10,437 bases of DNA from Parachlamydiaceae bacterium (GCA_013414685.1 CP058704.1:406324-416760); one strand, 5' to 3'. Positions 1-7,273 are shown, numbered from the stretch's first letter. Notes: a model not told the origin generated them from the letters alone. Numbers and translations are program-made.

Positions 1-333
1 AGCTGCGATCCATAATGTTAAACTTACGGCAGCTAAACCTGGCTTTGCAACGCAAACAAAACCTGTAATTAAATATAAAATGCCTAAAAACAAGGTCAGA
101 AAAAATCCACTCCATTTAGGCGCTAGAAACGCCTGAATAATTTGGACAACACCGGCAGCAAGTAAGAAAACTCCTAGCAGAACGACAGAAAACATGGTGG
201 CATAATAAGAGGAGCTGATCACTCCCAAGCCCAAAATAATCAAAAGAACACCTAACGCCAAAAACCATCCCCAGTTTCTTCTGGCGTCTTCTATGTCCCG
301 CAAATAATTGCGTGTACCCGTACTAACCTCCAT
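1..333 (-). CDS. HdeD family (DUF308) integral membrane protein, 3' end outside window
   Basis: The reading frame runs from ATG at 333 to the window edge, giving 111 residues of a protein that is usually about 190 long. After a charged N-terminus (MEVSTGTRNYLRDIEDARRN) come four hydrophobic segments at about residues 22-40, 45-67, 74-92 and 97-111. They are rich in Gly, Leu, Val and Ile, with short loops such as SSYYAT and LAPKWSG. This is the layout of HdeD/DUF308 proteins, which have six membrane helices and are named for acid-stress protection in enterobacteria; their biochemical role is unclear. The start is fixed by AAGGAG six bases upstream. A sigma70-like promoter lies 40-70 bases upstream. 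The gene is intact as far as it can be seen, unlike most others in the window. Family assignment is by topology and sequence style, not by search. Confidence 0.8.
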   Translation of the reverse strand, partial: MEVSTGTRNYLRDIEDARRNWGWFLALGVLLIILGLGVISSSYYATMFSVVLLGVFLLAAGVVQIIQAFLAPKWSGFFLTLFLGILYLITGFVCVAKPGLAAVSLTLWIAA

Positions 334-339
334 ACAATA

Positions 340-345
340 CTCCTT
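340..345 (-). promoter_or_regulatory. Ribosome binding site of the HdeD-like gene
   Basis: AAGGAG on the minus strand, six bases before ATG at 333. It decides the start codon of the HdeD-like gene. Confidence 0.75.
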
Positions 346-371
346 CTTTATAGTATGTCTGCTTAAAAACA

Positions 372-400
372 CCTATAATAGAAAGACTATTGATTGACAA
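372..400 (-). promoter_or_regulatory. Candidate sigma70-type promoter for the HdeD-like gene
   Basis: On the minus strand TTGTCA (395-400) and TATAGG (372-377) are separated by 17 bases, and the start codon is 39 bases further on. The -35 matches five of six consensus bases and the -10 four of six. It lies downstream of the stop of the 221-aa gene, so the HdeD-like gene can be transcribed on its own. No hairpin terminator was seen between the two genes, so read-through is also possible. Confidence 0.45.
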
Positions 401-440
401 ATTATTTTTAATCGCTCGCCTTCCAGTTCTAAGTTGAGCT

Positions 441-1106
441 TTAAGCTTTAAGGATAATCATGCCCTTGTGTCTAAGGGTATTTAAAGTATTAGAAACAAA
501 AGATTGAACGCTTGGCGCGGTGTAAAAATCGCAAAATGTATCGAGAGATCTTCTAAGCACAAACTTAGCTACGGTTCCTCCTGGCACTGCATCAAGTCCA
601 AAATCAAATAGGAGCTGTCGAGTACAACTTATAATGAATTCTAGTCTCTTATTTGAAGCCCTTTCAATTGGTTGATCGCCATCTCCTTGTAGATGGACTC
701 GTTGCTTAAGATCATCGGATTGAGTCGCCATGCAATTTTCATTGAAAAGCGTCGCTTGAGCAGTGGAATTAACGACTCTTGAAAATAAAAATATTTCGAG
801 AGTTTGTAAACGAACTTGATTGCAAGCCCGGCTGAAATTATACGTAATATCAAGTCCATTTTCTTTTTGACCGTGAAATCTTCTTAAATTATTAAAAGTG
901 AGGACAAATTCCTTTTGCTGTGAAAGAGAAGCCAGACTCATCCCCTTTTCCCAAAGGCGCAATCCATTTGAAGAGTCGCCTGAACGAAACGCATTTGCCG
1001 CCTTTTCAAAGCAAATCATTGGGTCTTGTTTATCTTGCTCAACGGTTAGAAGATGAAAATCAGTGATTTGTAAATTTGGAATAGCTTGATTAAATGTAAC
1101 AGCCAT
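441..1106 (-). CDS. Hypothetical protein, 221 aa, intact
   Basis: A single open frame of 221 codons, with AAGGAG shortly before ATG at 1106. I do not recognise the family. The protein is soluble and mixed: no signal peptide, no membrane segment, four cysteines (residues about 32, 95, 125, 161) plus one near 192, and probably mainly helical. The middle (residues 45-110) contains amphipathic stretches with LRLWEKGMSLASLSQQKEF, which could be a single TPR-like helical hairpin, but there is no convincing repeat. The C-terminus (residues 155-221) alternates hydrophobic and basic residues. It is preceded by a long AT-rich leader and a candidate extended -10 promoter, and followed after 107 bases by the HdeD-like gene in the same direction. 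There are no frame breaks, in contrast to the genes further right. A lineage-specific protein is likely; no function can be given. Confidence 0.75.
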   Translation of the reverse strand: MAVTFNQAIPNLQITDFHLLTVEQDKQDPMICFEKAANAFRSGDSSNGLRLWEKGMSLASLSQQKEFVLTFNNLRRFHGQKENGLDITYNFSRACNQVRLQTLEIFLFSRVVNSTAQATLFNENCMATQSDDLKQRVHLQGDGDQPIERASNKRLEFIISCTRQLLFDFGLDAVPGGTVAKFVLRRSLDTFCDFYTAPSVQSFVSNTLNTLRHKGMIILKA

Positions 1107-1109
1107 ATG

Positions 1110-1118
1110 AATTCTCCT
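1110..1118 (-). promoter_or_regulatory. Ribosome binding site of the 221-aa gene
   Basis: The minus strand reads TAAGGAGAA about six to eight bases before ATG at 1106, a strong Shine-Dalgarno that supports this start. Confidence 0.65.
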
Positions 1119-1150
1119 TATTAATTAAGATTAGAATTCTCGACTTCAAA

Positions 1151-1206
1151 GAACCCAACAGTCAAATGATCTTGTTTTGGAGATGGGTTCAAGAGATCAG
1201 TCTCTT
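1151..1206 (-). other. Inverted repeats in the predicted leader of the 221-aa gene
   Basis: Two exact stems would form in the leader RNA. AAGAGA and TCTCTT flank a four-base loop at 1191-1206. Next to it, GAACCCA and TGGGTTC (1151-1157 and 1184-1190) enclose 26 bases. They could form a structured leader, but no known riboswitch or attenuator fold was recognised. Confidence 0.3.
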
Positions 1207-1232
1207 TAACCGCAATGTAATTAGAATATAAT

Positions 1233-1241
1233 ATTATAGCA
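1233..1241 (-). promoter_or_regulatory. Candidate extended -10 promoter of the 221-aa gene
   Basis: The minus strand reads TGCTATAAT, a consensus -10 with the TGn extension. No good -35 is seen 17 bases upstream, as expected for extended -10 promoters. Transcription would start near 1226, giving a leader of about 120 bases. The same nine bases occur upstream of copy A at 4087-4095. Confidence 0.5.
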
Positions 1242-1312
1242 AGAAACTTAACATATAAAATTAAATCATTAAATATTAATCAAGTATGATTAGGTTTTAA
1301 ACAGAAAAAATG

Positions 1313-1373
1313 GGAAAATTTGATTTTTAACCGCATTTATAAAGCATTCAGATTTAAGCTAGTTAAATTTTCC
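1313..1373 (-). repeat. 9-bp inverted repeat downstream of copy B
   Basis: GGAAAATTT and AAATTTTCC, 43 bases apart, lie 25-85 bases past the stop of copy B and are followed on the minus strand by a T-rich run. The wide loop and AT-only core make it a poor intrinsic terminator, though it is the only candidate at the end of this transcription unit. Confidence 0.25.
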
Positions 1374-1397
1374 AATTTTCACAGGAATAAACTAAAT

Positions 1398-2388
1398 TCA
1401 CGTTTGAGCTGCCATTGCTTTATAAAACTCGTGCTCACGTTCTGATGCTTCCTGTAGTTCCATGCAAGTTTCTAAAATCTGAATGATATTCTCATCTTTT
1501 AGCTCGACCCGAAGTTTAATAAACTGATCAAGAGCAGCTTTTAATCGCTCAAGGCTTTCATTGATAGTCTGTAACATCAGTTTATATTTGTCATTATCTT
1601 CAGTTATTGCATGAAGCTCTTCTCTAAGCTCAGGTTTCAGAGTCATGGATTCCAATCGATCAATCCTGTCTTCAAAGGATTTAATTTTATCTATATAAAA
1701 CTTAATTAGGTCAAAACGTTTATACATCAATTGAAAACTATTTTGTAATAAAGGCGTTAATTTATCCCACTTCTCATCATTATTTGAACTAGATAGGTGT
1801 TCTAAGATTGATTCTTTAAAAATTTCTCTTAGTTCTGGTGAATTTTTAAATCCATACAACAAAGGTTTTGAAATTGCCTTAAAAACTCTTCCTGACTTAG
1901 AGTGTCGGAAGTCAATAGCAAATTAAGCAATTTTAAACGCTCGCTTTCGGTTAAATTGTGACTATTGATTGTTTGAGTGAAAGCATTGAAAATTGCTTCT
2001 GAATCCTCATTTTTTGGGACTCATAAATTGTCCAGATTTCATTCAAAATATCTTCAAGTGCTTTATTTTTTATGCTTTCATTTTTCTTTATTACCAAATC
2101 AATGAGAGTATCTAGCTCATTCGTAGTAAATCCCTCTACGTTTGATAAACAGCGTTCTTTAAAGTGCTTTAAACTTACAGTGCTAATGTAAATTTTTTTG
2201 GCTGCCTGCATCTACATCATAATAATGAAATTTTACAGCGCGATTGAAAAGGGCTAAAATTTTTCCCCATAAATTGTGTTTATAAAAATGGATTCCTTTA
2301 CGGGGGCCAGTTTCTTTAAAATTTAGATTCCCTACTTGTAGACGATCTCCGACTTTTTAAAGTGATAATTTGAACTTAATCCTGTCAT
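1398..2388 (-). pseudogene. Copy B of a tandem paralogous family of unknown proteins, frameshifted
   Basis: Pieces in three frames join into one protein of about 331 residues that aligns end to end with copy A next door. It starts MTGLSSNYHFKK at 2388 and continues with GIHFYKHNLWGKILALFNRA, then KKIYISTVSLKHFKERC, GFTTNELDTLIDLVIKKNE, a helical segment with AIFNAF and LLYGFKNS, and ends with a coiled-coil-like region rich in Glu, Lys and Leu (last about 110 residues). Frame breaks sit in homopolymers: T5 at 2354-2358, T7 at 2193-2199 (here two bases short or one extra), T6 at 2010-2015 and A3 at 1861-1863. The longest clean pieces are 1398-1862 and 1951-2211. Compared with copy A it lacks the acidic linker of about 100 residues. 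No signal peptide or membrane helix is seen and the function is unknown. Only a weak ribosome binding site (GGGA) precedes the start. It could be a decaying duplicate or an intact gene with read errors. Confidence 0.7.
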
Positions 2389-2455
2389 CTATAAATTCCC
2401 ATTCAATTCAACATTTAAGTTAAAACACGATAAATTCTTTTGGTTTGACTCTATT

Positions 2456-4055
2456 TTAATGTTCAATTTTTTCGCCTGGATCTGATAAAAACTCTTTTAA
2501 CTGATTCTTTTTGGCTGCATGGTACTCTTTGGCAGCCAACCTCAATTTTTCGTTAGGGATGGCAGAAATAAAATTCTTAAATTCAGGATTTGAAACTTCG
2601 GTTTGGATGCAAAGATCTATAATTTGATTCAGTATTTCCTGATCAAGACGCTCAATCATACGGCTTTGCTCAATCAATCTCAGCATAAATTTTACAGCTC
2701 CAGGGCCCACATCTGGTAAATTGAGCAGATCGTTTAATAAATTTGAAATAAGACCATATTTGATATTCCCATCCTTAAGATCAACAATAAATTTTTGAAT
2801 GATATATTCAGTGTCAGGTCCTATACAAGATTTTATCCAATCAGCCATATCCTCCACACTTAAATCATGCTCGTTAATAAAATTAAGAAGGGATTTCAAC
2901 AAATCTAAATCTTTAATTTCGTCAAATTTTTGAAATAAATTATCAATAAGAAGAGGATAATCCTCTTTTTCAAATTTAATTTGATTTTCCCCAGGGGAAA
3001 TTCTATACACAAAATAACTTGGAATTCTTTTAATAATAGCAAATGCAATTTCCAATTTATCCTTATGCTCGATCAAAAGGGTATTTAAGTGATGAAGAAG
3101 TAACGACGAAAATCCATCCCATTTTTTATCATCTTCAACTTTAGAACGGTTTATACGCAGTAAAATCACCTCTTTTAAAACTCTGCTTAACTGGGTTGAA
3201 TACTTTACTCCAAATAAGAGGGGTTGAGAAAGGGCTTTAAAAAAATCCATTAGATTTAATTTTTCTGATGAAAAATAAGCTTTTAGTAAACTTAGGTGGT
3301 CCTCTTCACTCAATTGATGTTTCTCGATAATATTTTTAAAAGCATTAAACACCGCAAGCTCTTTGCTTCCTCTCATGGTTTGCTCATATAAAGACAGCGG
3401 TTTGTTGCTTTTTAAATCATCCAACTCTTCAAATAGTTCTCTTTCTATTTTTTGCAAACGATCTTCTGGAACATCCTCCGTTTGATCTTCTAAAGCCTCT
3501 GATTGAGTTTGCAATTTCTCGGTTTCAGGATTTTCTAAGGATTCTAAGTCAGATGTCTGTGATGATTCTGAAGTAGAGATTTCGGGACGGACTATCTCAA
3601 TAGATGAATTTGGTAGATTCCCTAACCTTTCTGTATGAACCATGGAAGTAGATTTATCTTCGGCAGTTTCCACTTTTGAAAAATTTTGGACGGACTCCTT
3701 AGATTCTTTTTCACGTTGGGTCTGTTTAGCTTTTTCTTCATTTTGTTTTATAATGAGGTCAATTAAATCATCAATTTTCTCAGAAGTGAATCCAAAGGAA
3801 GCTGAGTAGAACATCTTATCTTAAAGTGCTTAAGGCTCTCTGTACTGAGATAAACTTTCACTCGTTCGCCTTTTCAACATCCATATAATCGAATCGTATC
3901 GCACGATTGAAAAGGGTCAATATTTTTGCCCAAAATTCATACTTATAAAAATGAATTCCTTTTCGAAGTCCATCACCTTCAGTAAAATAAGGATTTTGGA
4001 CTAATAGACGTCCCTCTACTCTTTTAAAGGGACAATTTGATTGAATTTCTGACAT
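2456..4055 (-). CDS. Copy A of the tandem paralogous family, about 533 aa with two frame breaks near the N-terminus
   Basis: The protein starts MSEIQSNCPFKR at 4055, seven bases after AAAGGA. Its N-terminal module contains GIHFYKYEFWAKILTLFNRA (residues about 34-53), then VKVYLSTESLKHFK and GFTSEKIDDLIDLIIK. One base is missing near 3858-3864 and one near 3795-3812; restoring both gives 1602 bases. From 3814 to 2456 the frame is clean for 452 codons: a Lys/Gln/Glu coiled segment, an acidic Ser/Thr/Glu-rich linker of about 110 residues, then a mostly helical domain of about 310 residues with AVFNAF, LLFGVKYS, KKWDGFSSLL and LNDLLNLPDVGPGAVKF. There is no signal peptide or membrane span. The sequence does not match any enzyme I know; a lineage-expanded, possibly secreted effector-like family is the best guess. 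It has its own promoter and ends 67 bases before copy B. Confidence 0.75.
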
Positions 4056-4061
4056 GAGACT

Positions 4062-4067
4062 TTCCTT
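4062..4067 (-). promoter_or_regulatory. Ribosome binding site of copy A
   Basis: The minus strand reads AAAGGA shortly upstream of ATG at 4055. This fixes the N-terminal module as part of the gene and not as untranslated DNA. Confidence 0.6.
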
Positions 4068-4086
4068 TAAATTGCTGGCTAAAAGA

Positions 4087-4109
4087 ATTATAGCAAAGAA
4101 TAAATTCTT
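4087..4109 (-). promoter_or_regulatory. Extended -10 promoter of copy A with a palindrome in the spacer
   Basis: The minus strand has TGCTATAAT (4087-4095), identical to the box before the 221-aa gene, 32 bases before the start codon. Directly upstream, in the spacer, lies the perfect inverted repeat AAGAAT-TT-ATTCTT (4096-4109). No good -35 is seen. The palindrome is placed where a repressor or activator dimer could act. Confidence 0.5.
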
Positions 4110-4122
4110 GCGAAAGATAACT

Positions 4123-4676
4123 CTATCTATATTTCAACACTTCTTCAAGTGTAAGCGTAGCAGGAATGTTATTGGGATCAATTTTATTTCCCGCAGCATT
4201 AATTTGTTTGCACGCTTCATGCAAATCTAACCGGTATTTTTCAGCAAGAATAAGTGCTAACTTAGGAAAAGCACAACAATTCATTGCATCCAGAAGCTTT
4301 CTGATGTCCTCTTCAGAATAATCTGTATAATCATAGTCATGCTGCTTAAAACGAGTTTCTTGAGTCACCCGTTGATGAGTTTTTGTTTTGGAAATTTTTT
4401 CCGATCTTTTGATTTGCAAATTTTTTTGATTTGGAAATCTTCCTTGGTTTCATCTTTCTTTCTCTCTAATTTATTGGGAGATTGATGAAATCGCTCGCTT
4501 TGCAGTCTAATATTGGGAGAAGGAGTTTGTGGAATCGCCTTTACTTGACGTGTCAAAAATATTGCTGCACATATAGCATGCACAATTCCTAATGTAAAAA
4601 TTCCTAAGGCGACGCTTGCTACTCGAATATTGAGCTTTTCCGCGGGCGTCGAATTGTCCAGACCTCGTCCGAACAT
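4123..4676 (-). CDS. Small membrane-anchored hypothetical protein, about 184 aa with one frame break
   Basis: From ATG at 4676 the frame gives a short N-terminus (MFGRGLDNSTPAEKLNIR), one hydrophobic helix at residues about 19-42 (core VASVALGIFTLGIVHAICAA), and then a basic, Pro/Ser/Lys-rich stretch. It breaks at a T7 run (4421-4427); one more base joins it to the frame ending at 4123, which carries SEEDIRKLLDAMNCCAFPKL and ends LTLEEVLKYR. The hydrophobic part is too short for the bilobed Inc-protein signature, so a single-anchor protein with a cytosolic helical tail is more likely. An alternative start is ATG at 4710, which has AAGG nearby and sits just after a good -10, but it is in another frame and needs an extra base removed. 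Family not recognised. Confidence 0.55.
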
Positions 4677-4741
4677 ATATTCGGAAAAGAATTTTTGAGC
4701 AAACTAACATAAAATAAAACCTTAAAAAATTAGTTAGAATT

Positions 4742-4747
4742 ATTATA
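4742..4747 (-). promoter_or_regulatory. Candidate -10 box for the small membrane protein gene
   Basis: TATAAT on the minus strand, about 32 bases before ATG at 4710 and 66 before ATG at 4676, with AAGG (4720-4723) in between. No convincing -35 is seen in the very AT-rich upstream DNA. Confidence 0.35.
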
Positions 4748-4879
4748 CTATAAAATTATTAAGAATTCATTAAATTTATAAAAGAAATTGTTACCCTTCG
4801 ATTTATGCGGGATTAGAATTTGACCTGTAAACATTGACAAGATTCACAAAATATCGGTTGAGATGTTTTGGATGATAAG

Positions 4880-4908
4880 AAAAGACCTTCCTCAAAGGAA
4901 GGTCTTTT
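4880..4908 (-). terminator. Strong intrinsic terminator after the beta-helix gene
   Basis: A perfect 13-bp inverted repeat (AAAAGACCTTCCT paired with AGGAAGGTCTTTT) with a three-base loop lies 39 bases past the stop of the beta-helix gene. The stem contains a GC-richer core and ends in T4 on either strand, so it can work in both directions. It closes the beta-helix transcript and separates it from the small membrane protein gene. Confidence 0.85.
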
Positions 4909-4946
4909 CACTAAGAATAAGACTTCAAGCTCATCTAAAATAAGAA

Positions 4947-6018
4947 TTAGTTAAGAAAAAGAATCGGACCCACAATGTTATTAGGCACGTTTTCTTAATT
5001 TCTGTTTCATTCAGAAGAGTTACCGCTCCTACAGGATTTGTAAAGATACCTCCCCGTCTGCGGCCCCATTTCTATTGATCTTAGAAAAATTAAATGTTGC
5101 CTGAGAGCCTGAATCATTATGAATGCCTCCCCCTGTAGTTTGGCAATTGTTTCCATGCAGATTGCTGTTGAATACGGCAATGCTGCTTCCACCAAAAATG
5201 CGCTGCCGCTAAATATTCCCCCACCCTGTCCAGCATGGTTATTGATCAGTTCAACATCATTTAAAAGTGTTTCGCTATCAGCAATATTTTCTATGCCACC
5301 ACCTTGCAGGACAGCAGCGTTATAACTAACTTTTGAGTCTCTAATCGCATTATTTCCAAAAAGCTGAAAATTCCGCCTCCTGCTTCTTCTGCAAGGTTAG
5401 CTGTAATTTTGGAATTTGTGACTTCCAAAAACCCGCCTGTATTTGCGATACCGCCCCCAAATCGGGCTGTATTTTGGCTGATCTCAGATTCATCTATAGT
5501 CATGAATGCCGGCATAAGAATAGAGACATTTGAAATTCCTCCCCTGCATCAAGAAGAGCTTGATTATTTTCAATTTCTGAATTGTTAACTACGACACTTG
5601 CACCAATGTTCAAAATTCCCCCACCCCCAAGTGCTGTTGCAAAGCCATTTTGAATTTTCAAGTTCTCTAGGATCACAAAAATGGGCTCGGGAGATCCTTC
5701 TGGAGTCACAATGACTAAGACAGACCCTGTTTTATTTCCATCCAGTGTGGCTTTATGATGGCCGGATAAAATTAAATTCTTAGTGATTAAAAAGTTGCCT
5801 CTGACCGTGCCGCTTATTCTTAAAGTATCACCGGGAAAAGCAAACTCAATAGCTTCTTGAAGATCTCGAAATGTTTCTCTGCTTCTTTCATTTGTGATGC
5901 TTCCTCGGTCATTGGCCTGTAAGCTTGTAGTGCCTAATAAAAATGTAAAAAGTACCAGGTAAAACTTCCAGTCGCAAGAAAACAATCCTGTTTTCTTGTG
6001 GTTATCCATTGTCTGCAT
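4947..6018 (-). pseudogene. Secreted right-handed beta-helix protein with Pmp-like GGGI repeats, frameshifted
   Basis: Five single-base losses, all in runs (G4 5541-5544, T5 5358-5362, T5 5194-5198, G4 5052-5055, A4 4990-4993 as read on either strand), split one gene. Restored, it is 1077 bases and 358 residues. The start MQTMDNHKK at 6018 is chosen because GGAG lies six bases upstream; ATG at 6060 has none. A signal peptide (hydrophobic FYLVLFTFLLGTTS, likely cut after LQA near residue 35) leads into FRDLQEAIEFAFPGDTLRISG, a typical beta-helix entry. From residue 131 follow seven turns of about 25-35 residues of the pattern (I/V)xxNxAxxxGGGI. This resembles chlamydial polymorphic membrane protein repeats, but there is no C-terminal autotransporter barrel; the protein ends NNIVGPILFLN. 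An exported surface protein or adhesin-like factor is inferred. The larger clean pieces are 5500-6018 and 5291-5515. Confidence 0.8.
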
Positions 6019-6024
6019 ATATGA

Positions 6025-6028
6025 CTCC
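6025..6028 (-). promoter_or_regulatory. Ribosome binding site that decides the beta-helix start
   Basis: GGAG on the minus strand, six bases before ATG at 6018. It makes 6018 the start rather than the longer open frame to 6060. Confidence 0.6.
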
Positions 6029-6083
6029 AATTCAAAATTGTTTTGAGTGTTTTTAACCATGCGATGGATGGTATAGTTTTTGA

Positions 6084-6118
6084 ATTATAGTCTATAACGA
6101 AATGCAAATTTTTTTGCA
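6084..6118 (-). promoter_or_regulatory. Candidate promoter of the beta-helix gene with an operator-like palindrome
   Basis: The minus strand has TATAAT at 6084-6089, about 65 bases before the start codon. Where the -35 would fall there is instead a perfect inverted repeat TGCAAA-AAAA-TTTGCA (6103-6118). The weak -35 plus palindrome suggests control by a DNA-binding protein, but the palindrome is AT-rich and could be chance. Confidence 0.4.
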
Positions 6119-6136
6119 CAGACAAATAAAGGCGAT

Positions 6137-6170
6137 GATTGCTATCGACTGAATCCAGTTAATCGCAATC
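6137..6170. terminator. Weak hairpin overlapping the end of the LRR gene
   Basis: GATTGC and GCAATC (6137-6142, 6165-6170) enclose a second short stem ACTG/CAGT with a four-base loop. The outer arm includes the last codons and stop of the LRR gene. On the minus strand only a short T-rich stretch follows, so termination would be inefficient. Confidence 0.25.
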
Positions 6171-7156
6171 TTTTATTTCAATTTCTAGCCCTGGATATTT
6201 TGATCGGACGACAGCTAATGTCCTCTTTGCAGCTGGAAATCTTTCAATGACTAGATGCTTCCAGGAAGAAAGGTCCATTTTTCTAGAAAGGACAAATCAT
6301 ATGTATTGTCAAATTTACAATAGTTCCGCAACACAATATGATTTAATTTAGTTAACGGAGAAAATATCTTCATCCAGATGCTTGTCAAATTAGATTCATG
6401 ACGACTGTCTGACACGGATGAAAACTGAAAATTAACAAGCGAAATAGCTTCTAAATTCGGACAATACTTTCCAATTTGAAAAAGATTGTCTGCTTTAACG
6501 GTATCAGAACTGTTTGAAAAAGAAGTTTTTATAATCGATTTTCCCTTTAAAGTTTTCTGAGAAACTATTTCTTTACCTTTATGTTCTAAATATATTTTTT
6601 TAACTTTTTCCCGCATTTTTCTAATAAGCGAGGAAACTTTTCATCGTTCAAATCAATTGTAGGTAACGCTAAGTCCTCGACAGGAGGAGCTATTGATCCA
6701 TCAAAAGCTCTAATAACTTTTCAAATCCGAAATCTGAGCATTGCTTCAATTTTAGAGTTTTAAGAAATTTAAGTTCTTTGCAACAACTCACAAAATTAGA
6801 CGGCAGTTTAATTCCTTGAAAATCAATAACTTCTAGTTTTTATTAGATTGTAAAAGTTTGGAAAGCTTTCGTTCAACTTTTGAATCAAGATAAAATAAGG
6901 ACAATTGAACTAAATGTGTTGGGATCTCCTCACCAATGCTTTTGAAGAAAAGAAAGGACGTTTTCCAGATTTCAATATCCTCAAAACTAGGATTCACTTT
7001 TTCAATCAATAATTTATTATAACCATTATTTTTCTGACCTAAGAAATTCTTAAAAGCAATAAGAAACATTTCACTGTAAGGTTTAAGAGAAGGCTGTTTC
7101 TCAGGATTGTGAATAAAAAATTTAAGACATTTTGTGACTAAAGAATCAATTTTCAT
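6159..7156 (-). pseudogene. Leucine-rich-repeat protein, frameshifted
   Basis: Four single-base losses (T5 6837-6841, near 6711-6715, T7 6595-6601, T5 6278-6282) divide one gene; restored it is 1002 bases and 333 residues. The first 107 residues (MKIDSLVTKCLKFF at 7156) are helical and form no recognised domain; no F-box is evident. After that come LRR-like units: LEVIDFQGIKLP, LKFLKTLKLKQCSDFG, LKKIYLEHKG, CPNLEAISLVNFQF and LNHIVLRNYCKFD, with the LxxLxLxxC spacing of the cysteine-containing class known from F-box partners in eukaryotes. The end, LAVVRSKYPGLEIEIKDCD, is the usual closing unit (basic helix, YP, hydrophobic strand). LRR proteins bind other proteins, and in amoeba symbionts many are thought to target the host; that role is inferred. 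The gene diverges from the kinase over 115 bases, with no Shine-Dalgarno and a promoter that predicts a leaderless mRNA. Confidence 0.7.
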
Positions 7157-7162
7157 ACGATC

Positions 7163-7191
7163 ATTTTAACCGTTATTAATTTATTTTTCAA
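7163..7191 (-). promoter_or_regulatory. Sigma70-type promoter of the LRR gene, predicting a leaderless transcript
   Basis: TTGAAA (7186-7191), 17 bases, TAAAAT (7163-7168) on the minus strand, each five of six to consensus. Only six bases separate the -10 from ATG at 7156, so transcription should begin at or next to the start codon. No Shine-Dalgarno precedes the ATG, which fits. Confidence 0.55.
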
Positions 7192-7210
7192 CACAATAAT
7201 ATTTTTTAAT

Positions 7211-7273
7211 TTTAATTAAAATACTTAATAATGTTATAATTAAATTATAAATTTTTAAAGGTTTAATTAAAAT
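7211..7273. repeat. 12-base direct repeat flanking the kinase promoter
   Basis: TTTAATTAAAAT occurs at 7211-7222 (over the -35) and again at 7262-7273 (between ribosome binding site and start codon). Each copy contains the palindrome TTTAATTAAA. The positions would suit a repressor that loops or blocks both initiation steps. The DNA is very AT-rich, so chance is possible. Confidence 0.35.
7212..7240 (+). promoter_or_regulatory. Extended -10 promoter of the kinase gene
   Basis: TGTTATAAT (7232-7240) is a consensus -10 with TGn extension, and TTAATT (7212-7217) is the weak -35 at 17 bases. Transcription would start near 7247, 25 bases before ATG at 7272. AAAGG at 7257-7261 is the likely ribosome binding site, ten bases from the start. 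Confidence 0.5.

Larger units (their letters stand above)
1107..1397. other. Long AT-rich intergenic region with promoter and inverted repeats
   Basis: There is no plausible coding frame in this 291-base gap between the 221-aa gene and copy B. It holds three things described separately: a candidate extended -10 promoter reading leftwards (1233-1241), two short inverted repeats that would fall in the transcript leader (1151-1206), and a wider inverted repeat GGAAAATTT/AAATTTTCC (1313-1321 with 1365-1373) just past the end of copy B. Nothing else was recognised. Confidence 0.6.

Noticed and set aside
641..859. Open frame within the 221-aa gene in another frame
   Set aside because: It is contained in a longer frame with a strong ribosome binding site on the same strand.
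4365..4676. Chlamydial Inc protein
   Set aside because: Inc proteins carry a bilobed hydrophobic region of about 40-60 residues; here there is one helix of about 24.
4507..4710. 67-codon frame starting at ATG 4710
   Set aside because: It has a better upstream -10 and AAGG, but the protein is Cys/Arg/Ser-rich and loses the hydrophobic helix that the overlapping frame from 4676 encodes. Its first codons may belong to the true start of that gene.
5119..5325. Open frame on the plus strand, 68 codons
   Set aside because: It lies wholly inside the beta-helix gene on the opposite strand, has no ribosome binding site, and its composition mirrors the GGGI repeats.
6833..7156. F-box at the N-terminus of the LRR protein
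   Set aside because: F-box plus LRR proteins are known in amoeba symbionts, but no LP-x-E-type F-box signature is visible in the first 107 residues.
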